Below are positions 1-5,145 of a stretch of 5,145 bases of DNA, piece by piece. This DNA is from Clostridia bacterium (GTDB lineage: Bacteria > Bacillota > Clostridia > DUPQ01). Location of the stretch: the NCBI GenBank assembly GCA_030592355.1, contig JAUVJE010000167.1, positions 1 to 5,145 of the forward strand. The letters are read 5' to 3'. Position 1 is the stretch's first letter; each line of letters starts with the position of its first letter. The position numbers were made by a program, and so were the translations under genes. A model generated the notes under the pieces. It did no database searches, was not told where the DNA came from, and saw nothing but the letters and a program-made list of their open reading frames with translations.

Positions 1-547
1 CCGACATCTTTGCCATCTGGATGCACAGCTGTCCCAGGACTCCCAGCCCTGATACAACAAGCGTATCCCCCAGTTTGATTTTTGTATCAAGAATTCCGTT
101 GAAAGTCGTAATCAAGTTGGCGAAAAACACACCTTTCCCGGGGTCTATTGAATCCGGTATTCTGATAACCTCAGTTTCTTTTTTTATAGCCTGTGATTGA
201 TGGGGCGAATTGGAAAATACAATATCTCCTTTTTTGATTCCTCTAACATCCTCACCTGTTTCTATAATTTCACCGACATTGGCGTACCCCATATACCACA
301 CGCCCGGGTCACAGCTTCTTATTGGATATGTCCACTTCTCGCTTTCAGAAGCTGGTGTGAACAATCTGGTTTCAGAATCATTTTTCCTTCTGAAAAACGG
401 GGCGGCTCCACGGTAAACATTCATTTCCGTTCCATGGCTTATACCGGAATACAGGGTCTTGATTCTAACCTCATCCCTGCGCATAGGGTTATCAGGGGCT
501 TCCGCAATAATAAGTTTCCGCGGACCTTCGTAAACCATAATTTTCAT
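1..547 (-). CDS. Medium-chain dehydrogenase (zinc-type alcohol dehydrogenase-like), N-terminal part, cut by window edge
   Basis: The first 182 residues of an MDR-superfamily NAD(P)-dependent oxidoreductase are present; the rest lies beyond position 1. The GroES-like substrate domain fills about residues 1-150. A Rossmann glycine motif GLGVLG at 167-172 begins the nucleotide-binding domain. The segment GISHGTE (35-41) is where classical zinc alcohol dehydrogenases have GxCGTD, so the catalytic zinc-ligand Cys is replaced by Ser. The usual GHE ligand segment is replaced by MGYANVGEI (86-94). This pattern is typical of MDR proteins found with Gfo/Idh/MocA oxidoreductases and of bchC-like MDRs, and it suggests no classical catalytic zinc. 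The start ATG at 545-547 was chosen because a GGGGG ribosome binding site (552-556) lies 4 nt upstream; the alternative Met4 has no such site. The gene follows the MarR gene by 94 nt on the same strand. Substrate unknown; the family call is secure. Confidence 0.9.
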   Translation of the reverse strand, partial: MKIMVYEGPRKLIIAEAPDNPMRRDEVRIKTLYSGISHGTEMNVYRGAAPFFRRKNDSETRLFTPASESEKWTYPIRSCDPGVWYMGYANVGEIIETGEDVRGIKKGDIVFSNSPHQSQAIKKETEVIRIPDSIDPGKGVFFANLITTFNGILDTKIKLGDTLVVSGLGVLGQLCIQMAKMS

Positions 548-551
548 AATT

Positions 552-556
552 CCCCC
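552..556 (-). promoter_or_regulatory. Ribosome binding site of the MDR dehydrogenase
   Basis: On the minus strand the run GGGGG stands 4 nt before the ATG at 547. It fixes Met1 rather than Met4 as the start. Confidence 0.7.
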
Positions 557-574
557 AAGTAACATATTTTTTTT

Positions 575-603
575 ATTATATATAGAGGTTGCTGAATAAT
601 CCA
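575..603 (-). promoter_or_regulatory. Possible promoter of the MDR dehydrogenase
   Basis: On the minus strand a perfect TATAAT (580-575) lies 17 nt downstream of TGGATT (603-598), a weak -35 matching three of six consensus bases. Transcription would begin near 568, leaving a leader of about 20 nt with the GGGGG ribosome binding site. The -35 falls inside the inverted repeat at 588-623, so that repeat could affect initiation. The region is AT-rich, so a chance TATAAT is possible. Confidence 0.35.
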
Positions 604-623
604 GAAATTAAATATTCAGCAAC
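588..623. repeat. Perfect 11-bp inverted repeat between marR-like gene and dehydrogenase
   Basis: GTTGCTGAATA (588-598) pairs exactly with TATTCAGCAAC (613-623) around a 14-nt loop. It begins 18 nt past the MarR stop codon, where a terminator would be expected. However, the minus strand after the stem reads CTCTATATATAAT with no U-run, so it is not a convincing intrinsic terminator. It could be an mRNA 3'-end or processing hairpin that reduces read-through, or a regulator site, because it overlaps the putative -35 of the dehydrogenase. Confidence 0.55.
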
Positions 624-641
624 GGAATAAATCTGATGATT

Positions 642-1079
642 TTATTTATTTTCTTCTTTTATATTTATCTTTTTCCCAAAGTATTTTATTTTCTCAATAA
701 AATCTTTTTTTTCACTTTTAGTGAATTCACTAAAAAGAGCATCCATATATTCCATATGTTTATCAAATACCCTTAGGTAGAATTCTCTTCCATTATCTGT
801 TAATTCAATCCAAAAGATTCTTTTATCCTGTATGTCCCTCTTCTTAATAATTAAATTATTCTTTCCAAGCTTACCAAGTATATAGGTAGTGGTTCCACTG
901 GTAATCATAGCTATTTCCCCTAGCTTCTGGACCTTTTCCCTGCCTTTTCTATATAAATGCGATAGAATCGCGAATTCACTTCCTGTCAACCCCAGCTCCT
1001 TTAGGTTTCCTTCCTTGCCTTTTGCAAGAGCCACGTAGAGATTATGGAGTGCTGCCATCAGTTTAATATTTGTTTTCAT
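642..1079 (-). CDS. MarR-family transcriptional regulator, MhqR-like
   Basis: A 145-residue winged helix-turn-helix repressor of normal MarR length. The N-terminal dimerisation helix is followed by LTGSEFAILSHL (31-42), KLGEIAMITSG (52-62), the recognition helix around SGTTTYILGKLGKNNL (61-76), the wing RDIQDKRIFWIELT (81-94) and C-terminal dimerisation helices (97-135). The LGEIAMITSGTTTY...KL pattern and the QDKR wing resemble MhqR/YkvE-type repressors, which control quinone or electrophile detoxification genes. The protein has no cysteine, so OhrR-like thiol sensing in this protein is excluded and ligand binding is more likely. The ATG at 1079 has a ribosome binding site AAAGGGA (1090-1084) with about 5 nt spacing. 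Three palindromic operators just upstream imply autoregulation. The dehydrogenase follows on the same strand and is a candidate target. The family is certain; the ligand and the exact subfamily are inferred. Confidence 0.93.
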   Translation of the reverse strand: MKTNIKLMAALHNLYVALAKGKEGNLKELGLTGSEFAILSHLYRKGREKVQKLGEIAMITSGTTTYILGKLGKNNLIIKKRDIQDKRIFWIELTDNGREFYLRVFDKHMEYMDALFSEFTKSEKKDFIEKIKYFGKKINIKEENK

Positions 1080-1096
1080 GACATCCCTTTCACCTT

Positions 1097-1112
1097 ATCT
1101 TGATATCAAGAT
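1097..1112. promoter_or_regulatory. MarR-type operator 1 (perfect palindrome)
   Basis: ATCTTGATATCAAGAT is a perfect 16-bp palindrome ending 17 nt before the MarR start codon. Its ATCT-n8-AGAT frame is the same as that of the MhqR operator known in Bacillus. It overlaps the best TATAAT, so bound repressor would block initiation. The owner is inferred to be the adjacent MarR protein. Confidence 0.85.
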
Positions 1113-1139
1113 TATATAATATACCACGACAATTTAATA
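1111..1139 (-). promoter_or_regulatory. Possible marR-like gene promoter
   Basis: On the minus strand TATAAT (1116-1111) overlaps operator 1. The -35 at 17-nt spacing is poor (TATTAA, 1139-1134). Transcription would start near 1104 with a leader of about 25 nt. A consensus -35 TTGACA occurs in operator 2 (1180-1175), but no good -10 lies 16-18 nt downstream of it. Confidence 0.35.
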
Positions 1140-1167
1140 TACTTTCCCGCTATTTTTCTTTTATTGT

Positions 1168-1183
1168 ATCTTGATGTCAAGAT
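1168..1183. promoter_or_regulatory. MarR-type operator 2
   Basis: ATCTTGATGTCAAGAT is the same palindrome as operator 1 with one central change. Its start is 71 bp from that of operator 1. On the minus strand its centre reads TTGACA, a consensus -35 element. It lies in the second copy of the 71-bp direct repeat. Confidence 0.8.
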
Positions 1184-1237
1184 TACATGATATACCGCAA
1201 TTAATTAATATTTTTTTTATGGCGTCTTATTTACTAT

Positions 1238-1253
1238 ATCTTGATATCAAGAC
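1238..1253. promoter_or_regulatory. MarR-type operator 3
   Basis: ATCTTGATATCAAGAC has a perfect 14-bp palindromic core (1239-1252) and differs from operator 1 only at the last base. It starts 70 bp from operator 2. It is the most distal site from the MarR start and lies 68 bp beyond the stop codon of the HD-CHAD gene. Confidence 0.8.
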
Positions 1254-1320
1254 AGTTCACTACGACACCATATTGAACACTTGAACAAATCAATCTTTCT
1301 ATTTATTAATAATCATATAT

Positions 1321-2610
1321 TCATATTCTGATATTCATTTCGAACAGATTTGAATCTATCTGTTCTTTGGTATTTTCCATGTCGGTCATTAAGTTCAAAA
1401 TGCTGGCGAATTGTTTCTTATGGGTTATACCGGGTTTGTCTTTATAAATTTTCTTCAGCATTTTTTCGTTATCGATTCTGTCATTCAATAATCCGATATT
1501 ATTGTGAAGGGCCTTTAGTAATTCAATAAAATCCGGTTGGGAGAAAGTAATTATTCCTGTCCTCTGAAGATAAATCAGCTTCTTGCACAAAATCCTCAGG
1601 CGGTGCATAGAATTAAAATCCTGTATATTTGCTGATTTTATAATTTGTTGAATCGGCTTGTTATCCGGTATTGAATCCGTGCTTTTAGTCCCGCATGAAG
1701 GGCTTATAATTTCTGCCTTTTCCATGATTTTTTCTATCGCAGTCCGGTGTTTCCCACTGACTTTTTCCCTCAATTTTCCATATGCATTTTTCTTTGCTTT
1801 ATCAAGATAATCCATCAGCTTCCCGGAGCTGATCTGGCCTTTGATTTTCTTTCTGAAGACATGGGTTCTCCTGGCCGTTTCATAGTCTTTAAAGATGTCT
1901 CGCAAATCCTTATCCAGAATTTCTAGGAGAACCCTGCAATTACCATTAGCGCTTTTCTTTATATACCAAATTATTGATCGCGCAATTCTGATATCCACCC
2001 TAATTTCATGAACGTCCGCAGGCGCTATTGCTTCCCCTGACATTTTCTCTATGTTGATTTTTATTTCTTTGATTTTATCATACAGGATTCCACCGGCATC
2101 AGCGGTTTCTATATTGGATATGATGCACTTGCCTATCCTGGCATATTTGTTTCTTAGGAATTCACGGGACCCGTCATTGAAGTCGGGCACTTTCGAATAT
2201 CTGGCCATGGAATCAGCATCTTTTATGAGCTCTGAATACTTGCCGTGAATTTTTCTTTTTTTATTGTGATTGGATATGGCCCTGGTAATTGTATTTATTG
2301 ACTTCTTATTAATTTCGAATTTCTTAAGGATGATTTTCGCCTCAGCCGCGCTTGCTTTTGCATGCCCTTTGCCATAAATTCCGTTTTTTGTCCTTCCGAT
2401 ATCATGAAGTACCGCTATAAGATTTACAATATCAGTCTTGAGTTTTCTGACATCAGCCAGTTCCAATGCATAACGCTCAACCTTTTTTATATGTTCGGTT
2501 TCAAACGCCTTGTCACCTGAATGCTCCGCAAGAGAATAGCAATACTCTCTGATTTGATTTATTACCGGGATGGATATTTTTAATTGATTATTATCATTCA
2601 CAACCACCAC
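1321..2610 (-). CDS. HD-domain phosphohydrolase fused to a CHAD domain
   Basis: A 429-residue two-domain protein. Residues about 15-145 form an HD metal-dependent phosphohydrolase domain: H40, the HD pair H69-D70 in VLHDIGRT, H83 in KGHAKAS, H115 in ISNH and the DAD motif at 131-133. The extra histidines fit a two-metal HD centre. Residues about 178-425 match CHAD, an all-helical domain with repeated basic/histidine motifs: VHEIRVDIRIAR (200-211), DLRDIFKDYETARRTHVF (235-252), MHRLRILCKKLIYL (335-348) and LLKALHNNIGLLND (364-377). CHAD proteins bind polyphosphate granules, and this one is rich in Lys/Arg. No signal peptide or membrane segment is seen, so it is probably cytoplasmic. The start is one of three in-frame GTG codons (2610, 2607, 2601); AGG at 2615-2613 best suits 2607. 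The gene is 205 nt from the PHP gene and 241 nt from marR, so it may be transcribed separately. Substrate unknown; a nucleotide or polyphosphate-related phosphoester is an inference. Confidence 0.85.
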   Translation of the reverse strand: MVVVNDNNQLKISIPVINQIREYCYSLAEHSGDKAFETEHIKKVERYALELADVRKLKTDIVNLIAVLHDIGRTKNGIYGKGHAKASAAEAKIILKKFEINKKSINTITRAISNHNKKRKIHGKYSELIKDADSMARYSKVPDFNDGSREFLRNKYARIGKCIISNIETADAGGILYDKIKEIKINIEKMSGEAIAPADVHEIRVDIRIARSIIWYIKKSANGNCRVLLEILDKDLRDIFKDYETARRTHVFRKKIKGQISSGKLMDYLDKAKKNAYGKLREKVSGKHRTAIEKIMEKAEIISPSCGTKSTDSIPDNKPIQQIIKSANIQDFNSMHRLRILCKKLIYLQRTGIITFSQPDFIELLKALHNNIGLLNDRIDNEKMLKKIYKDKPGITHKKQFASILNLMTDMENTKEQIDSNLFEMNIRI

Positions 2611-2722
2611 AACCTGAATTTAATATAACTCTGAATAAGCTCATTTATTGTACATCAAATCTAATTGTTCTTCTACTGCTGTGTGTATTTTGAATTACCC
2701 GCAAGACTGCCAGACAGCAAAT

Positions 2723-2747
2723 ACCGGCCATGTTTCTCCTGCCCGGT
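2723..2747. repeat. Imperfect inverted repeat between PHP and HD-CHAD genes
   Basis: ACCGGCCA (2723-2730) pairs with TGCCCGGT (2740-2747) with one mismatch and a 9-nt loop. On the minus strand it is followed by ATTTGCTG, so there is no U-tract and termination is doubtful. It is the only GC-rich hairpin-like element in this 205-nt gap (2611-2815), in which I found no convincing promoter or small gene. Confidence 0.3.
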
Positions 2748-2815
2748 TCTTATGGCTAATTTACTAAAAACTCTTTTCTATGGGAATATCAGGGCAGGTA
2801 TGAAGCATTGCACGC

Positions 2816-4723
2816 TCATTTAACATTAATCCATATAGGAGAGCTCCATGCCATTTCGCCATCGGACTGTATGATTTTTACATAGTAATATGTGTCTGAA
2901 TCAATGGGTTCTTCATCAATGAATAATATTTCGCAATTCAGGGACCCTGGATTTCTCTGATGAATTATTTCACCGTTTCTTATAATATCAATTCTACTGA
3001 TTACGGAAGTTCCCGCGGCGAAAATATTTATGCTTCTTTGTAGTTCAGAATTAAATGCATCCATTTCATTGCCCATGGAACATCCGTTAATAACAAATGA
3101 AAGTAATATTCGTTCCCCTGTTGTAGCATAGACACTCCTTCTTCGAAGGGCGTTGAATATACCCCTTCTGGAAAACTCATCCACACATGCTGCCGTTATA
3201 CCGTGCCTGAATTGCATATGCTCGTTGTTTATGGTGCGGGGAACTTTATCAACCCTGAAGTGATGCCCAAGCAGACTTTCATGACTGTCGCTGCCGCCGA
3301 TGAATCCCCACTTAAATCCCTTTTTAAGTGCCGCGTTAACAGACCTCTCTTTTTTAACTCCAATCACAGCCCGCTCGCAGCCTTCGGTTTCTGAACATCC
3401 ATGGGTGCTGTAAATTTCTACAACCGGCATTATGGAAGAATCAAAATCCTTCGGATCCAGATATTCCATTTTCATGCCCATCTGGTCAAAGAACGGACCT
3501 CCGTACATAGTATGGTGCGGAATAGCCAGTGCCCCGTATTCTTTGCATATCCCCGGGATAGATAATAAATCAGGCCTGCCGGCCATGATTCCTTCCATGC
3601 CGGGGTAGTAGATATTTATATGTCCTGCGATTTCACCTTCTTTATATGCCAGGGATTCATATCCCAAAAGAGTGGTAAAATCCGGTTCATCACCATATTT
3701 TTTAACGTTTTCAATCGTCTTGTCCCACAATGCGGAGTCCTTTTCCATCAAGGTATCATGGTCCGACAACGCTCCGAAATCCAATCCGGCTTTAATTGCA
3801 GAAGTATAATTCTCTTCATCAGAACCAAGACCATCGCTTATTCCGCTATGGCTGTGAATTTCGCCCCACGCAATATTTTGATTCATAAAAAATGGATTAC
3901 TGATAGCCGACAGATTCAGCTCACTGTGGATTCCGGTTACTCTTTGCACGCGACTTTCCGTTATATCCAGATATATTTTTCCATATCCTCCGCTTATTTC
4001 AACCTTGCCAACATCAACAATCTCCACAATTCCATTAGCAGAACCCGACAGGTTTCCGTAAATATCAGTTACATTGGTAGTTACCATTGCACTTTTACCA
4101 CTCCTAGGGGAAACAATAATTTTTAATCTTTCAGGGCTGCCTCCAAAAATCTGCAGCCGCGGATTGAAAGCCGCTTCGTTTTTCACATCATTGGTGCTTA
4201 CATTTTTACTTTTTACAAACAGCGATTCAAAGGAAATTGCTCTTTCTTCCGTGAATGTCCTGCTGCCCAAGGCATGCCGCTGAGAAATAAACACAGGGAA
4301 ATTATATTGTTTAGCCAAGGGCGGGCATTGCGTCCCCGGACTCCCCGCTCCTTTAAACCCATAAATGACTTTTATGGTCCCTCCCTTTTCAAGCGGTGCT
4401 TCGCCAAGGGTAAGCTGAATAACATGGAATGTGCTGCCGTGCCGGTAATATACATCGGGTATGCGTCTAATGACAACATTGATGAACATCCCGTCGCTTC
4501 TTTTAGCAACAACATAACCCGGCGCAGTGGGATCGTGGGTCTGCGGGGGCGAAAACTGATTGGAGAAAAATCGTGAAAATCGCACTATCTCAATCATGGT
4601 TCTGGGATTCATATCAATAGAATCTGCAGGTTCTAACAAAAATGCCAGTTCTGCAAAACCACCCGCATAAGGACCGCTTTCTGTCGAAAGACTCAGTTTC
4701 CCAAATTTATTTTCAATATTCAT
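2816..4723 (-). CDS. PHP-superfamily metallohydrolase, CehA/DUF3604-like
   Basis: A 635-residue protein. Numbering here counts from an upstream in-frame GTG at 4729. The preferred start is ATG 4723, because AGGAG (4733-4729) overlaps that GTG but lies 5 nt before the ATG; subtract 2 for final numbering. The catalytic PHP domain spans about 286-540 with a full metal set: EIHSHSGISDG (H292, H294), LSDHD (D323, H324), GYES (E358), GHINIY (H370), IPHHT (H405, H406), VVEIYSTHG (E438, H443) and GGSDSH (D481, H483). The following segment ALRRRSVYATTGERILLSF (527-545) and terminal WSSPIW (628-633) are family hallmarks. Residues 105-150 carry the LxxGGTIKVIYG...GSPG region common in DUF3604-like proteins; 200-275 looks beta-rich. 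No signal peptide is seen. It lies 24 nt after the Gfo/Idh gene, so the two are almost certainly co-transcribed. CehA hydrolyses carbaryl; the substrate here is unknown, possibly a phospho-, carbamoyl- or amide compound linked to sugar metabolism. Confidence 0.88.
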   Translation of the reverse strand: MNIENKFGKLSLSTESGPYAGGFAELAFLLEPADSIDMNPRTMIEIVRFSRFFSNQFSPPQTHDPTAPGYVVAKRSDGMFINVVIRRIPDVYYRHGSTFHVIQLTLGEAPLEKGGTIKVIYGFKGAGSPGTQCPPLAKQYNFPVFISQRHALGSRTFTEERAISFESLFVKSKNVSTNDVKNEAAFNPRLQIFGGSPERLKIIVSPRSGKSAMVTTNVTDIYGNLSGSANGIVEIVDVGKVEISGGYGKIYLDITESRVQRVTGIHSELNLSAISNPFFMNQNIAWGEIHSHSGISDGLGSDEENYTSAIKAGLDFGALSDHDTLMEKDSALWDKTIENVKKYGDEPDFTTLLGYESLAYKEGEIAGHINIYYPGMEGIMAGRPDLLSIPGICKEYGALAIPHHTMYGGPFFDQMGMKMEYLDPKDFDSSIMPVVEIYSTHGCSETEGCERAVIGVKKERSVNAALKKGFKWGFIGGSDSHESLLGHHFRVDKVPRTINNEHMQFRHGITAACVDEFSRRGIFNALRRRSVYATTGERILLSFVINGCSMGNEMDAFNSELQRSINIFAAGTSVISRIDIIRNGEIIHQRNPGSLNCEILFIDEEPIDSDTYYYVKIIQSDGEMAWSSPIWINVK

Positions 4724-4728
4724 GATCA

Positions 4729-4733
4729 CTCCT
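4729..4733 (-). promoter_or_regulatory. Ribosome binding site that fixes the PHP gene start
   Basis: AGGAG on the minus strand ends on the first base of the in-frame GTG at 4729, which therefore cannot be the initiator it serves. Five nucleotides further is ATG at 4723, the preferred start. Confidence 0.75.
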
Positions 4734-4747
4734 AAAAGATTCAGAAA

Positions 4748-5145
4748 TTAATATACAGGGGGCTGGCCGCCTGCATTTCTTATTTCTTTTATAACAAACT
4801 CAAACGATTTCACACCTTCCTCCAAAGTAGCTTGTTCTATCGGAAGATTTTTCCATACACATTCTGTAAAATATTTAAGCTCGTTATAATAGCCGCCCAA
4901 GTCTGATACATTGCCCCCTAAATCACTATCCGCGATATTTTCTTTTTCCAATGAGGGCGTTACGGTTTCTCCGTCTTTGGTATATACATTTAGCGTAGGA
5001 TTACCGCCGGCCTTATACACAGCCGTCGCTTTTTCAAACATAACCCTGTATTCCATACTGAACGGAAAAGCCGGGGGATAACCCCAGGCTCCTTCAGCAG
5101 AAACCAAGGCATCCGTATATTTATACATTGTAATAATTTGATCTA
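4748..5145 (-). CDS. Gfo/Idh/MocA-family oxidoreductase, C-terminal part, cut by window edge
   Basis: The last 131 residues are visible. The reading frame stays open through the right edge (DQIIT precedes the first visible Met), so the ATG at 5128 is internal and not the start. The segment TMYKYTDALVSAEGAWGYPPAFPFSMEY fits the C-terminal alpha/beta substrate domain of Gfo/Idh/MocA oxidoreductases, where a beta-strand is followed by an EGxWxxPPxFPF-type loop. It continues with VMFEKATAVYK, a VYTKDGE strand and GGYYNELKYFTECVWKNLPIEQATLEEGVKSFEFV, the usual closing helices. Such enzymes use NAD(P) to oxidise or reduce sugars, inositols or related compounds; the Rossmann half is outside the window. 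It is the upstream partner of the PHP hydrolase with a 24-nt gap. The specific substrate cannot be given. Confidence 0.88.
   Translation of the reverse strand, partial: DQIITMYKYTDALVSAEGAWGYPPAFPFSMEYRVMFEKATAVYKAGGNPTLNVYTKDGETVTPSLEKENIADSDLGGNVSDLGGYYNELKYFTECVWKNLPIEQATLEEGVKSFEFVIKEIRNAGGQPPVY

Larger units (their letters stand above)
1096..1196. repeat. Imperfect direct repeat carrying operators 1 and 2
   Basis: The 30-bp segment 1096-1125 recurs at 1167-1196 with 27 of 30 bases identical, offset by 71 bp. Each copy holds the palindrome followed by TTAYATRATATACC. Looser similarity continues between copies (AATTTAATAT against AATTAATTAATAT). Operator 3, a further 70 bp away, keeps only the palindrome. 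This looks like tandem duplication of a promoter-operator unit followed by decay. Confidence 0.7.

Noticed and set aside
197..562. 121-residue open frame on the plus strand
   Set aside because: It is antisense to the clear MDR dehydrogenase and its translation has no family features.
1152..1180. Consensus -35 TTGACA inside operator 2 as the main marR promoter
   Set aside because: At 16-18 nt spacing the -10 would be GAAAAA, AAAAAT or AAAATA, none convincing; kept only as a remark.
1255..1290. Short repeats TTGAACAC/TTGAACAA and GTTCA/TGAAC after the HD-CHAD gene
   Set aside because: Arms of 5-7 bp in AT-rich DNA are expected by chance and no U-tract follows.
2051..2248. 65-residue hydrophobic plus-strand frame, a possible small membrane protein
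   Set aside because: It is antisense to the HD-CHAD gene; hydrophobicity comes from the complement of Lys/Asp/Glu-rich codons.
2595..2597. ATG just inside the HD-CHAD gene as its start
   Set aside because: It is out of frame with the HD-CHAD protein and leads into a different frame.
3620..4126. 168-residue open frame on the plus strand
   Set aside because: It lies opposite the conserved PHP gene, whose catalytic motifs cover this region; a shadow frame.
4274..4576. 100-residue open frame on the plus strand
   Set aside because: Antisense to the N-terminal part of the PHP gene, with no ribosome binding site or recognisable motif.
4727..4729. GTG at 4729 as start of the PHP gene
   Set aside because: It overlaps the AGGAG ribosome binding site; ATG at 4723 has proper spacing.
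5126..5128. ATG at 5128 as start of a 126-residue protein
   Set aside because: The frame is open upstream to the window edge and the product matches only the C-terminal half of Gfo/Idh/MocA proteins, so this Met is internal.

Overview
The window reads as accessory carbon-metabolism and regulatory DNA from a low-to-medium G+C bacterium, most likely an anaerobic Bacillota (Clostridia-like). That is an inference from AT-rich intergenic DNA, strong AGGAG/GGGGG-type ribosome binding sites, Lys/Ile/Asn-rich proteins and the protein families present. All five recognisable genes lie on the minus strand, so transcription runs from position 5145 towards 1. The first gene is cut by the right edge and the last by the left edge.

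In order of transcription: (1) the C-terminal part of a Gfo/Idh/MocA-type NAD(P)-dependent sugar/cyclitol oxidoreductase (4748 to beyond 5145). (2) After a 24-nt gap, a 635-residue PHP-superfamily metallohydrolase of the CehA/DUF3604-like type with a complete set of metal-binding motifs (2816-4723). (3) After a 205-nt gap, a 429-residue protein joining an N-terminal HD phosphohydrolase domain to a C-terminal CHAD (conserved histidine alpha-helical, polyphosphate-associated) domain (1321-2610). (4) After a 241-nt control region with three near-identical palindromic operators, a cysteine-free MarR/MhqR-like repressor (642-1079). (5) After a 94-nt gap with a promoter-like sequence and a perfect 11-bp inverted repeat, the N-terminal 182 residues of a medium-chain dehydrogenase (1-547) that lacks the usual catalytic-zinc signature.

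The Gfo/Idh-PHP pair looks like one operon for oxidation and hydrolysis of a sugar-derived or related small molecule; the substrate cannot be read from sequence. The MarR gene is very probably autoregulated through the three ATCTTGATATCAAGAT-type sites, two of which sit in a 71-bp imperfect direct repeat. The dehydrogenase may be co-expressed by read-through or driven by its own promoter.

The most unusual item is the HD-CHAD fusion. It suggests a phosphohydrolase tethered to, or controlled by, polyphosphate. I know of no characterised function for this arrangement. No RNA genes, CRISPR arrays, insertion sequences or phage features are visible.
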